The position numbers and the translations under genes are program-made. The notes under the pieces are model-generated. The model was not told the DNA's origin, ran no database searches, and saw only the letters and a list, made by a program, of their open reading frames with translations. From positions 7,192,001 through 7,256,000 of the forward strand of contig NC_092662.1 of the NCBI RefSeq assembly GCF_032118995.1: a stretch of 64,000 bases of DNA. Reading direction: 5' to 3'. This stretch comes from Asterias amurensis. Its lineage: Eukaryota > Echinodermata > Asteroidea > Forcipulatida > Asteriidae. Below, one piece after another: positions 1-11,436 of the stretch. How positions within the stretch are numbered: the first letter of the stretch is position 1; each line of letters starts with the position of its first letter.

Positions 1-99
1 AAGGTAAGTGCACTTGTTTTGTAAACAAACTATTACGTAACTCAAAAAATTCTTGCAGATGTTAAAAGCAGTAGTACATGTTACTAGTATTATGTACTT

Positions 100-360
100 G
101 CGATGCAAAGAATTCGAAAGAGCTACTGGAATTTGTATTGTGTTTTACTTCAATGCTTACTTTGGATTGCGGTCTTGACGACTTCCGATTTCGACTGGAG
201 ATAGCTACTGTTTTGAGGTGTTCTCTGTAATTGTTCAGGTGTGACCCGAGTCAACCATTGTTCGTTGATACTTGACGATTTCCGAATTTCAAGTCGATAT
301 AGCTAATGTCTTGAGGAGTCCTTTGTAATTGTTCAGGTGTGACCTGAGTCAACCATGGTT
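100..360. repeat. Two tandem copies of a ~100-bp repeat
   Basis: Two imperfect tandem units share TTGACGA, GATATAGCTA, TAATTGTTCAGGTGTGACC and GAGTCAACCAT. No open frame accompanies them. Nothing else is recognised in the first 500 bases. Confidence 0.6.
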
Positions 361-539
361 CGTCGATTAAGTTCGCGTGAAGGAGCTATAGTTGACTATT
401 TTTCAATGATAAAGTTCTTGTGAGGGAACTGTTGTTGCGTTGTCATTGTTCTTGGAAGTTGCTGCACTTTCCGGTAGCGTTAACTTGAGTTCGGTGGCGA
501 TCCGTGATCATGTTGACCCATGGTAGAATTCAGTTAAGT

Positions 540-735
540 GCGGTGTCCCACCGGTCGGTGTAACACCGGGCGATCGGTGTATCGCTGTCGATTGGTGTAG
601 CCCGGGCTATTGGTGTATCGCCGGGCGATTGGTGTAGCCCCGGGCTATTGGTGTATCCCCGGGCCGGCGATTGGTAGCCCCAGGCTATCGGTGTAGTTCC
701 GGGCTATTGGTGTATCCCCGGGTGTGTTGGTGTGT
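540..735. repeat. GC-rich short tandem array (GGTGTA/CCCCGGGC units)
   Basis: About ten degenerate units of roughly 18-20 bp alternate GGTGTA with CCCCGGGCTATT or CCGGGCGATT. The run is much richer in GC than its surroundings and contains no gene. Confidence 0.7.
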
Positions 736-894
736 CTGGTTTCGGTGCCGTCAAGAGCCAGGATTTTACGGTAGAGTCGGTGTCGTCGAGAGCCAGGATT
801 TTATGGTAGAGTCGTAGTCTTCAGGAGTGTGAAAGATGAAAGATTTTAAAGTGGAAACATATCTTAGTTCTCTGGCCTCTGGGCTTTATTCATA

Positions 895-1657
895 ATCTGT
901 CGGAGAAGAACAAGAAGTTGACAGTTGTTATTCTCCCGACATCAAAGTATAGAATCCAATAATATTAAATGAGAAACAATAACATGGCAATAAAATAAAC
1001 GTTAATATATACAGTGCTTATGCCTACGAGTTATTCAAAGAATAAGGCAACTATAAATCCACAAACGGGGCGGGTTTCTCTCAGCCCCGGAATTAAACAA
1101 TTAGAAAAAGACACATCGCTAGAAAATATACATTAATGTCTAAGCGATTACTAACTAAGGCCATCCAATAACGATTGTAGTTGGATGGCATCATTAAAGA
1201 AAGAAATAACACAAAACAGTATTTCCTCTGGCAGGTTCCCGCCAAAACCTTTATGGCGTCCGCCATCTTGGAAAAGCCCAAATATTCAATTAAATAAACC
1301 TTGCAAACTGTGCAAATATACCTAAAGAAATATTACTCAAGAGCTCAACTATCTCTTTCTAATAACTCAAACTCATGTATAATAAATAAAGAAAGGTTAA
1401 TGAAACTAAGTTCTGAAAAAGGGCGGAACTCCTGATTGCCGAATCTCAATTCGGAATCTTGCCAAAACAACATTAAAAAGTGGCTATAAATCTAAGCAAA
1501 ATGTATAAAACAAGTATAAATGCAAGGTATTGTATGAAGGTAAAATGCAATTTATGATAAAGGGGAAATGTGAAATAAATAAAGAGAAAAGATCATTACC
1601 TGTCGGAGAAGAACAAGAAGTTGACAGTTGTTATTCTCCCGACATCAAAGTATAGAA
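895..1657. repeat. 59-bp direct repeats flanking ~640 bp
   Basis: The same ~59-bp sequence occurs at about 896-957 and 1598-1657 in the same orientation. Each copy starts TGTCGGAGAA, later has TTCTCCCGACA (a hairpin-forming pair), and ends TCAAAGTATAGAAT. The 640 bp between them and the outer flanks are unrelated. On the minus strand the copy at 1598 is followed by GTAATG, which resembles a splice donor, and the other copy is not. No coding region is supported between them. Confidence 0.6.
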
Positions 1658-1798
1658 TGACCCGAATTGATAAATTTGAAAATAAAGCCACCGCTGGGGG
1701 CGCTTGAACCGGGGTTTATAGTGTGAATAAATGAATATATTAAGTCAACAAAGAAGCATAAAAAATACGTTTTACACACGTTTTTCTGCCCGTCACAT

Positions 1799-2625
1799 AT
1801 ATATATTGAATTAGTTTTTGAGGTTTTGTTTTTGCTTTGTTTTTTGTTTTTGTTTTTAGATAGACAGGCAAATCTGATCGTGTCTGAAGTTGTAATGATA
1901 AATTCCCCTTGCCCTTGTTCCCCCTCTCTTTGTCTACAAAAGACCCGGGTAGATAGTTACTTTGAACCCGCCACGACTCTCGGTCACTGAACTTTGCTTT
2001 CACGGTAGGAGTCACAGATGACGTCACATCTGTCCATACAACCCAAACGTGTCAGTTCTTGTCCCGCGGGTTGAGCATCGTCGTCTCACGGACGTGGTGA
2101 CGTCACGCGACGCGTTCGGCCAGGGAGACAAGTTAGATCTTGTTTCTGTAATAGTTGTTATCCGGTGAAACTTTGTGAAGCTCTGAAACGATGTTGTTCA
2201 CTTAAAGACGGTGGACACTATTGGTACTTGTCAAAGACAAGTCTTCTCACTTGCTGTATGTCAACATATGCATAAAATAACAAACCTGTGAAAATTTGAG
2301 CCCAATTGGTCATCGAAGTTGCGAGATAATAATGAAAGAAAAAACACCCTGGTCACAGGAAGTTGTGTGCTTTCAGATGCTTGATTTCGGGACCTCAAAT
2401 TTTAAACTTGAGTTTCCGAAATCAAATTCGTGGAAAATTACTTCTTTCTCGAAAACTACGTCACTTCAGAGGGAGCCGTTTTTCACAATGTCTTATACTA
2501 TCAACCTCTCCCCATTACTCATTACCAAGTAAGGTTTATGCTAACAATCATTTTGAGTAATTACCAATAGTGTCCACCGCCTTTAAATTCTGACATTTTA
2601 ACACCGACAACGTACCAGCTATATA
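1799..2625 (+). repeat. Left inverted arm of the polymerase element
   Basis: It matches the right arm in reverse complement almost base for base (for example GTGACGTCACGCGACGCG and CCCGCGGGTTGAGCATCG). It is interrupted by a MITE at about 2202-2586, after which the match resumes with TTCTGACATTTTAACACCG. The arm contains several TGACGTCA-like CRE palindromes, which could serve a promoter or origin role; that is inference. Confidence 0.85.
2202..2586 (+). mobile_element. Family A MITE (TTAAAGRCRGTGGACAC ends)
   Basis: This is a non-autonomous DNA transposon of about 380 bp with inverted ends reading TTAAAGACGGTGGACAC and GTGTCCACCGCCTTTAA. The body has a central palindrome built on GAGACCTC/GAGGTCTC. 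It sits inside the left arm of the polymerase element. Family A has about eleven copies in this window. Confidence 0.85.
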
Positions 2626-3146
2626 TGACTATGAGCACAGTCCTCGCACGGACCGGGTGACTTCACGCGGCGTGTTCCTGTTTTAGCCTCAGGAACTGGA
2701 CAAACATTATTTTTAAATATTGAAATGTCAAATTAAATACAACACGTTAAGTTAAGTTAGGGGATGGACAGTTGAACGACAGTTGAACGAAAACGTGTGG
2801 TTGTTGCTCTATCCATACATTATAGTTCTTTGTTTTGTTTTTAATCGTTGCTTATCCTTGGAAAGTTAATGACTGTATCCCGTAATTTTTTTTTTTTTTT
2901 CTTGTTGAGCTGATTAGTATTGTTTATTATTATTCAACCCCTTTATTTTTATAATTATAAGATGATATGTCGGTTGGATAAGTCCCGGGATTGTTTTGTT
3001 GCGAGTAGTTCAAACTTACAAACATCGATATTTGCTTTCTTTTGAACTCATCCGTGTTTGGTGTGAAGTTTTCAACATTGGGCACGCGTATTAAAAACAA
3101 ATCGTGAGCAATTGTCAAATACCGTACTACGCAAGCATGAACAGGG

Positions 3147-3388
3147 CCCAATTTCATAGAGCTGCTTAAGCAAAAAATTTTGCTTAAGCAAAAAATTCAT
3201 TGCTTAGTAAAATGAGATTACCGGCCAAGACTCCATTCAATTGTAATGCTAAGTAAACAACAGCTTAATACTAGTCATAAGCAATGTATATGGCAGGAAA
3301 TTTTGGCCAGTAACATGTGTAAAATAAGCGAGCTATTTTCGTGCTTAAGCAAATTTTTTGCTTAAGCAGCTCTATGAAATTGGCCCCA
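3147..3388. mobile_element. Family B MITE (GGSCCAATTTCATAGAGC ends)
   Basis: An imperfect palindrome of about 240 bp starts GGGCCCAATTTCATAGAGC and ends with its reverse complement; both ends carry the TGCTTAAGCA motif. It lies inside the polymerase element. It has no coding capacity. Confidence 0.85.
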
Positions 3389-4804
3389 GATTACAATGGG
3401 TAAACACGCAGAGATAAATACCGATAGGTAGATGACAACATAATAGCTGATTAGGCGACAAATCCAAACACGTGCAATCATGTTATCTCATACCTGTGTT
3501 GTGGACCGTTTGTGATATGGTGACCACGTTTAAATTCGTCAAAGTCTTTCTCCGTTTTTAGGTTAAAACAAACAACTCTAAATATCGAACTCTAAATTTA
3601 AATGGGACTGTTAAAAGGAAAGACTGTCTGGCTATAAATCACTCTATGGTTTTCATTAATAAAAAAAATTCACACACAAAAATAATGCAGAGGTTGTCCA
3701 TAGTAAAACACACATACAACAATAAAAGTGCCAAAACACGGGTCGCCTAGAACCAACCGGAACTCACCAGAACATTCCTTGAGTAGCCAACGGGCAATAT
3801 ACGGTTTCAAGTTTTTTATTCGTCGTCAACATGAAATCATATAAGCTACATGCTTATTAGTAAAACATAGTATAGGAATAATTAAAACAAAGCGTTTCAA
3901 ACATCGACTGATTACTTTTTAGAAGTTTTACTCTAACAGCTGAGCATGTGTTTGATAATATCTGTATAACAGTTGATGCTCAAAGGTAAATATTTGTTTT
4001 TCTTAAGAAACCGGCATGTGAACATTTCAAGCCGATTGATGCCTTTGATTACACATCTGATTTCGCAGTATCGGTAAAAATGTTATTTTTTGAAACCATA
4101 AATTGGATGCACCGCAAGTTAATTTAGACAAAGCAAAACAAATGCTTTTGTTAAAATAAAATAAAAACCTGTCTATTGAATTATAAGTATATTGAAAATT
4201 TTGTTATCGATCATTATATAGATCGTTTTGCTCTAATATATAATGCTTTAACTTGTTTTAAGATTAGAACACTCGAGCAAATTTGTTGATTGAAATGCTA
4301 AGAGTGAAGAAACTGACATGATGACAATTCAAGAATATTAAGTAAAGTCATCTCTGTTATTTACTTTTTCTTATTCATCAACTTGAATGCCAATGACGCG
4401 TAAATCATCGCTGAAGGAAATATACAAACATAAAAATGAAAAGTTCAAATTGTTTTCAAAAAGAGAGAAGAATACCGCGTCAGATAAATGACTATCGCAA
4501 ATTGTGTATCTTGACATCGTAGATGAAACTCATAATTTAACATTCTATATCCACAAATTTTCTTTGGAACAGTCTCTCTGTGCATATTCGCCAGGCAAGT
4601 TCTCTGTCGAAAACTCATTTGTTTAAAGATGTTTTTTTTTTTTTTTTTTTTTTTTTTTTCCTGCTTATTATTTTGTAGTTGTATCTTTCTCTCTCTTTTC
4701 TGTATATTTTATTATTGTCTCACACGCTTAGAGGCTTTTCAAATGTCTTATTATTATCATTATTAATTACAATCCGTGGCGGTAATCTACCGTCTCTAAA
4801 GTAT
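3389..4804. other. Non-coding interior of the polymerase element
   Basis: This AT-rich DNA has no convincing open frame. It includes a poly-T run near 4629-4659. No virion or integrase genes are detectable here. Confidence 0.5.
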
Positions 4805-7800
4805 TTACAAGTCCAGATAGGTAGTCGTCACACCGTCTGATGCTACTTTCCGTTTGGGATACATGTAAGTGAAGGCAGTTTTGGTTTGCTCGTAGGTGTA
4901 CATCCCATCCCCTCTCATCCTAAATCCTCGGTTAACACCTTCTCCCGCTTTCTGTGACTTGAGTACGTCCATATATCGCTGCTTGGTGATGTCATTCCCG
5001 AGTTTGTTAAGTCCTTTGCAGCTGATCTTGTTCTTTGCACCGAAGCAGTAGTACGTCTTACTACAAAGGGCTACGATTCCATCCCCTTCCCACTCAACTT
5101 TAAAGAGTCCCGGAGTTCTCTTATCGAAGGCGCGATGTTCAGCCGTATCTTCTCGAGGAAACCATTGGTGTTTCTCCTCCAGGTATTGCTGCTTCATGTC
5201 TGGCTTGATGACATCGTCCAGGGTTTTCCCCGAGATGGCGAGATATGCCGAATCCGTGTCCATCTCGCACATCTGGAAGTCGGAGGGGTCAATAAATTTG
5301 AGGAGAAAATCGTAATAAAATTCCAGCATCCGCAATTTTGCATACTGATAGACGAAAAAACCGATCTGTAGTGGGAGGTTGAATCGGATTACTTTCTTTG
5401 TCATGTCGCATTCATACAACCCGTCGTCAAGCGAATGGAGCGCACGGAAATGAGAATTGTTAACGTAACGAGGAGCATCGGCATCGGTACAGACTCGGAC
5501 GTTCATGTGGCGCTCCTGGTCGGTGACAGTCTTACCATACGCAGAGTTGCCAAGAAGCTTCATGGTATCAGCCAAGATGGATTTTGTCGGGTCACGATCA
5601 CCGGCTCTTCTTGCATTACTGACATCATTACCGAACGATTCAAAACATGCATTTTTAGCGTACTGAATGACTTCGTAGATGTGCAGGACTTCCAATCCGT
5701 GACTGATGTACCACTGAAGGAGGGGAGTTGTCAGCAAGATACGCTCACCAAACATGCTACCAATGAGAGTGCGACGTGGCTGCCTCATGACACCCTCTCG
5801 CTCAGCGTAGTCCCCCATGTGATCTCCGATATCCTCACGACTGACGTTGGTGTTCTTAAATACGGGTGGCATTTCTGCAAAGTGGGCTCTCAGTGCAGAA
5901 GGGACTCTGATGTCGCACTCGACCATACCAAACATGGATCCGTCCAGCACCCGAGCCAATACCTCCTGTTGGGTCATGGTTTTCTTGTTGAAGTGAGACA
6001 GTCGGATGGTCTGTAAGAAACCTCTCACTGTCTGGTCAGTCTTCTGTCTTTCGCGCCAGTCACACTCCCACAGCTCTATCAGCTTGTAACCTTGCTGCCT
6101 TATGTACGCAGATGTATCTTCCGTTTGGCGCCTCAGTTCGTCTCTACTTGCTTGTCTGACTTTGTTAAACTCGTTAGGGTTCAGATGACAGGGATGTCCG
6201 TGCCAGTAGCAACCGTGGAACTGGAAAACAGTGTTTGTTTCTTTACAGTAACCATTCACCGGGATCATTCGACCACCCACACGTTTCTCCTTGTTGTTAA
6301 ATTGGTGTCGAACATGAATACCTTGCGAGAATGCCAGCCAGTCCAACCATTCTGTTGCCATGACACCGAACTTGTGACTTCTCACCGGCTTAAACCCTCG
6401 TTCGGCATTCCTCCTGATGAAAGTCCCTATCGGCATATCTTGCATTATTGACCAGAGATACAACGCGTTGGCGTCGAAACCCACGATGTTTTCACACGGT
6501 TTAGGCCCTCCACGAATGGCTGTCTTACCCTTTTCGTGATAACGGTGGAACACGATAGACGGTCCTCCTACGACGTTCTCTTTAATTTTGTAAAACAGGT
6601 CCTTATTGGCCTCGTCAATGAGGCTGAAGAAGACAGCCTTCGGTAGCGTGAGGAACAGATACTGTAGTGATAGACCCGGTACAGAAATGGCGGACTTGAA
6701 CATATCCATATTGCGATTTCTGTAAAAGGCGAACATCTTCTCAATAGCTTCCAGGAAGGGGACGACGTCTAGATTGTTGTACCATATCAGAAACTGCCGC
6801 ATGGTGGTCATGCCCTGCTCCCTCCAGACCCGTTGACAAAACTCATACTCCTCCTTGGAAATATTGGACCCCTTCAGCTTACTGTAGAATGCTTGGTGAG
6901 GTGGAAGCTCTTCATAGTCAAGCTTTTGCAGGTCATCTACCCATTCATAGGGGAAGAAACCCTTGGTTGTTTCACACTCGTACGCCTTTAGAAATTTGGA
7001 GTAGCTATAGCCGGGTGCCAAGTAGTTCGTTATGTCTAAGAATTTCAACTTCTCGGTTTTCAGGGCCATGTAGGTGCTGGTTCGTTTGATGATGAACTTC
7101 AAAGGGTCAGTCTCTTGTAGAACTGGATAGAGATACCGCTTGATGACGTTGATGTCGTACTTTCCCGAGTTGAAACCAAGCACCGGTAACTCTTTGAGGT
7201 ACTCGTCCAGCTGCTGTTTGACTTTTTTTGGTGTGGTTGTACTTTCTGCGCTCTTCCATGTTGTCCTTCATTGCATCCAGCAGCTCGTCTAACTCTTCGA
7301 AAACAACTTGAAATTGGTCCATGAGTGATATGTACGCAGTTTGACTTATGGTATGTAGGTAGTCTACCATGGCCGAAACCAGTTGAGCCGGACTACCGTC
7401 ACTCACGAAGCATTGTGGTGGCTCGTGACCTGGAACATTACTGGCGACACTGACACTCAGTAGATCGTGTTGAGCTTCCCATCTAAGTTTCTTCTCTTTG
7501 TCTTCATCAGTCTGTGGAAGTTTGTGAAAGTAGGTTTCGAAATCGTATGTCGCTCTGTATGGATAGTACTTCATATTATCATCAACCTCCACTCCCAACT
7601 CGGACAATTTGTCAAATACTGTTAACGGAAGCTGGTAAGCCCCTCCACTGAACCGATGTTTGATGTTTGCGTCACAGGTCGGTTCATGACGTACCAAATC
7701 AGTTGATCGAGTAAAAACTGTGCAACACTTGGAACAGGCGTAGGATTGGCTGAACTTCTCAATTTTGTGGATATAGGAAAAGTGTCTTCCCCATAAATTT

Positions 7801-9524
7801 AGGTCCAGTTTGTCTGCATAGTCGTGATGGGAACGCCTGACTAATTCTGCTTTAATTTCACTGCTGTTGGTAAGTGCCACATTCTCGTCCTGCTCAGTAT
7901 CAACCTCCATAGTGTCAATCGTTTCGTCTTCGTCGACGTCGTCTACTGGTAGCAGCATGTACACGTGTACTCTAACTTTGAAGAGTTCCTCGGCTATAGA
8001 GAGCTCGTCTAAGGTGATTCCGTCCAAGTGCTTTTTTCCTGTGTATTGGCGAAATGTTTCAGCCAGTTGACGGGTAGCTTTTCCATTGGAGTTCTTGTTG
8101 TTTCCTCTATGCACGGCCAGACATCGAAAGAAACACAGGCTGTCATCATATCTTTCACCGGTGTTTTTGTTTGTAACCAGGTTCCACAGGCCGTCATTGT
8201 CAGCGACGTATGGTGGTAGTTTCGCGATGGGAGAACCGATTGGAAATTTTCTTAATTTGTTGACATAGACGGTCATATTCGTTGTGGCCGCCACCGTCCA
8301 TTTTGTGTCTGGGCGGCGATGAAAACCAATCTTCAACACGTCCACCTCGCGGACTCGCTCCATCAGCCGACTCATGTCAATTTGGGAAGCGACTGTCTCT
8401 GGAGAGGGAAACACTCGCCCGTTGTTCTGGCTAGAGTGAAAATAGCGGTGTTCTCCCGTCTCCGAATGGCGTAGGACGAAACCGAAGGAGATGTTTATTT
8501 TAACCCTACATCTTAGGCGGTGAAATAGTGCCATGAGTGCCTCGTCAATAGTTTCGATGTAGCGTCCGACAAGTCTAAAGTTGTACACATCTTGAATTTG
8601 GCGCCGAATGCAGTGATGCGTGCGGATGGCTCCCCAGTTCTTACGGAGAGTGTCGATAACGGCTTCGGGTTGGGTTTCGAAAACATCACCGTCTGTCATC
8701 GTAGGATACACTAAGGGGTCTTCTTGGAGTGGGGGTTGTTGCCGGGGAATGAACTGGTCGACGTTTGGGTTGTTTGGCAATGAAGCTACTGAACCCACTT
8801 TTCCTCCGTGACTTGCCCTGATGTGTCGGTTAACATTATCAATTCGAGTGAACTGTATTCGGCACATCGGGCACTTGAGTTTCCTTGACCCGTGTGTAAA
8901 TTGTTGGTGCCCAACATTTTCCTCTACATTGAGATTACTTTCCTCCCATTCGTCCACTATCTCGTCCGAGGGTTCGTAGCTTTGTTTTGGTGGTTTGGGG
9001 GACGTTGGGTAGTCATCGATGTGATCATTCATCAGGTGGCTCAGCATACGATTAACACTTGGGAAAATCGTGCCACAAGCCGGGCATGGCGCCGCCTTGG
9101 TTACCGAGGTAGTGTCATTGGTGTTTCTCGGTGGTGGAGTACTGCGAACAGATGGAGGTGGTTCCATAACCGGATTGGGTGGAAGAGTAAGGGTTGGGTT
9201 TGGATTATCAGCCACTTCGTTGCCATTCACGGGGTGATGCTCCATCAGAGAGATAGATGGTGGAGGGGGTATATGGTGATTTTTACGGTGACGTTTCATG
9301 TTGTCAATTCTTGAGAATTCTTTGCCGCAGATTGTACATGGTACCGAGGAGGTATTGTCTCTGTGTGTCTTTCGGTGTCTACTCAGATGAGTCAAGTGAG
9401 TAAACGTTTGGTCACATGTAGAGCAAGAAAACCGTCTTCTTTCGTTAGTGAAACTTCCATGCAACTGGTCATCCTTCTTACCGCTTCCCATCGGTTTCGT
9501 CGGCAAATCTTGAGGTATGTCCAT
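4805..9524 (-). pseudogene. Zinc-finger protein-primed family B DNA polymerase (fossil)
   Basis: The product belongs to the DNA_pol_B_2 (viral and organellar, protein-primed) group. In order it shows several C2H2 zinc fingers near the N-terminus, a linker region with a DDSLCFFRCLA motif typical of these polymerases in animals, a further finger, the 3'-5' exonuclease motifs (DFETY, then NSGKYD, then YNNLD), and polymerase motifs A (DANALY), B (NSAYGK), C (DTDS) and KxY (KTYY). Such enzymes replicate linear genomes from a terminal protein. The gene fills half of an element bounded by long inverted arms. It looks almost complete, with about one break, and is treated as a fossil. The alternative to a Polinton remnant is an integrated linear-plasmid or virus-like replicon carrying only a polymerase. 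Confidence 0.85.
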
Positions 9525-10165
9525 ATCCTGTGGCGATGGAAAATTAAAAGATGGTTATAAATTTGTGGTAGACATTTACACACATTTAAAAATCAAACAA
9601 GTGAATTGTATGGAGTAGCAAATGTGAAAGTATAACAATACAGCGTTTGTTAGAATCACTTTCTTCCCAAAACATTAAAATGCACCGGTCTATACAAATT
9701 AAGATAATTATAGTGTCATCAAACTGCTGCAGGCGTTATAAATTTTGTATGCTATTTTCTTAAAAAGGCTTACCATGGCCTCGACTTCAACCTCTTTTTG
9801 GCCGTCTTGTTCATGAGGAAACGATTCTCCATTCAGTGTGGTTATAGGAACCGATTCCATGGTGTTATCTGTCCAGTAAAGGTGGTCAAATGCAACGGCT
9901 GCGATTGAAGAACAAGGATCAGGTTAGATTGTGTGATATAGAGAAAGAGAGACAGAGAGAGAGAGAGAGAGCGCGAGCCGGAGAGACTTCCTACTCGAGC
10001 ATTGATCAGCTCGCAAATGACCCTCAATCTTGATGTTTGTGCCTTATATAGTACCTTTACTAAGTAAATACAATCCCACCCTCCCTTTTTGGGCGGGGGT
10101 GGGGGCAAAATCGATCATCGAAAAAGTTATGTTAAAAAAAAAAAGGAGCGGGGGGAAGTGTTTAT

Positions 10166-10530
10166 TTAAAGGCAGTGGACACTGTAGGAAAGTACTCAAA
10201 GTAATTATTTTAGCATTAACCTTAATTGGTAACGAGTGGTATAAAACATTGTGAGAAACGGAAGAGAAATATTCTCGCAGTTTCCGGGAGAGAAGTATTT
10301 TTCCACGAATTTGATTTTAAGACCTCAGATTTAGAATTTGAGGTTTTGAAATCAAGCATCTGTAAGCACACAACTTCGCGTGACAAGTGTTTTTGTTTTT
10401 GTTTATTTCATTAATATCTCGCAACTTTGACGACCGATTGAGCTCAAATTTTTAACAGGTTTGTTATTTTATGCATGTATGTTGATATACACAAACTAGG
10501 AAGACTGGTCTTTAACAATTACCAATCCTT
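10166..10530 (-). mobile_element. Family A MITE, reverse orientation
   Basis: It begins TTTAAAGGCAGTGGACAC and runs through the GAGACCTCAGATTT / GAATTTGAGGT centre to CAATTACCAAT, where the terminal end has decayed. It lies in the right half of the polymerase element. Confidence 0.75.
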
Positions 10531-10989
10531 GTCATATAAAACTACATCCTAGGGCATGTGTTTGGAGGCTACACGTTGACGTGAAATGTCAACATAAAAC
10601 AACTAGTATCACCCCCCCCCCCAGTCCACCTTGTACTTAATTTATCTACAGTGTGCCACGCAATACAGCGAATGTTAATTATTCAAAAACACTACGATCA
10701 GGAACCTATACGTAGGCCTACTTGTATTTATTTCGTGAAGATATTTAATGAGTGATCATAACTCACAACCAGTCTGATATTGGTTGCTTGTTTTTATTGA
10801 ACAGGTTTTAGTTGTTTGTATAATTTATGAAAATAGTACTTAACAAAGTATTTATAATATACGAAATACACGTTAAATCTACCAAACAAGTATTACAGTT
10901 AAAAGATAAAGACAAGAAACCGTGAGTCTTAAAAAATAAAATCATGTTTTAGACTCACCTTCTTCAGATTCCAAGATCGTCACGTCATA

Positions 10990-11436
10990 GGTGGTACGTT
11001 GTCGGTGTTAAAATGTCAGAAGTCTTCATTTAAGTGAACAACTCGTTTCAGAGCTTCACAAAGTTTCACCGGATAACAACTATTACAGAAACAAGATCTA
11101 ACTTGTCTCCCTGGCCGAACGCGTCGCGTGACGTCACCACGTCCGTGAGACGACGATGCTCAACCCGCGGGACAAGAACTGACACGTTTGGGTTGTATGG
11201 ACAGATGTGACGTCATCTGTGACTCCTACCGTGAAAGCAAAGTTCAGTGACCGAGAGTCGTGGCGGGTTCAAAGTAACTATCTACCCGGGTCTTTTGTAG
11301 ACAAAGAGAGGGGGAACAAGGGCAAGGGGAATTTATCATTACAACTTCAGACACGATCAGATTTGCCTGTCTATCTAAAAAACAAAAACAAAAAACAAAG
11401 CAAAAACAAAACCTCAAAAACTAATTCAATATATAT
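10990..11436 (-). repeat. Right inverted arm of the polymerase element
   Basis: It is the reverse complement of the left arm, here uninterrupted. It therefore shows approximately what the left arm looked like before the MITE landed in it. Confidence 0.85.

Larger units (their letters stand above)
1799..11436 (-). mobile_element. Fossil Polinton-like / protein-primed polymerase element with long inverted arms
   Basis: The unit is bounded by inverted arms: 1799-2201 continuing after a MITE at about 2587-2625, and its reverse complement at about 10990-11436. The outermost shared sequence is ATATATATTGAATTAG. Inside lies one recognisable gene, a zinc-finger family B DNA polymerase on the minus strand. 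No capsid, packaging ATPase, protease or integrase frame is visible in 2.6-4.8 kb or 9.5-11.0 kb, so either these were lost or the element never had them. The arms differ at only a few places, suggesting a fairly recent insertion, but at least three MITEs have since landed inside. A clear target-site duplication is not visible because the flanks are AT-rich. The polymerase looks nearly whole, with about one visible break. Family assignment is by memory. Confidence 0.7.

Noticed and set aside
1740-2027. 95-codon frame repeated at 11207-11548
   Set aside because: The duplication is explained by the inverted arms of the polymerase element; the translation is low-complexity and its ends differ outside the arms.
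5135-6451. Plus-strand frames of 78-193 codons opposite the polymerase
   Set aside because: Shadow frames of the minus-strand polymerase gene; no family resemblance.
8892-9314. 140-codon plus-strand frame
   Set aside because: Antisense to the zinc-finger part of the polymerase.
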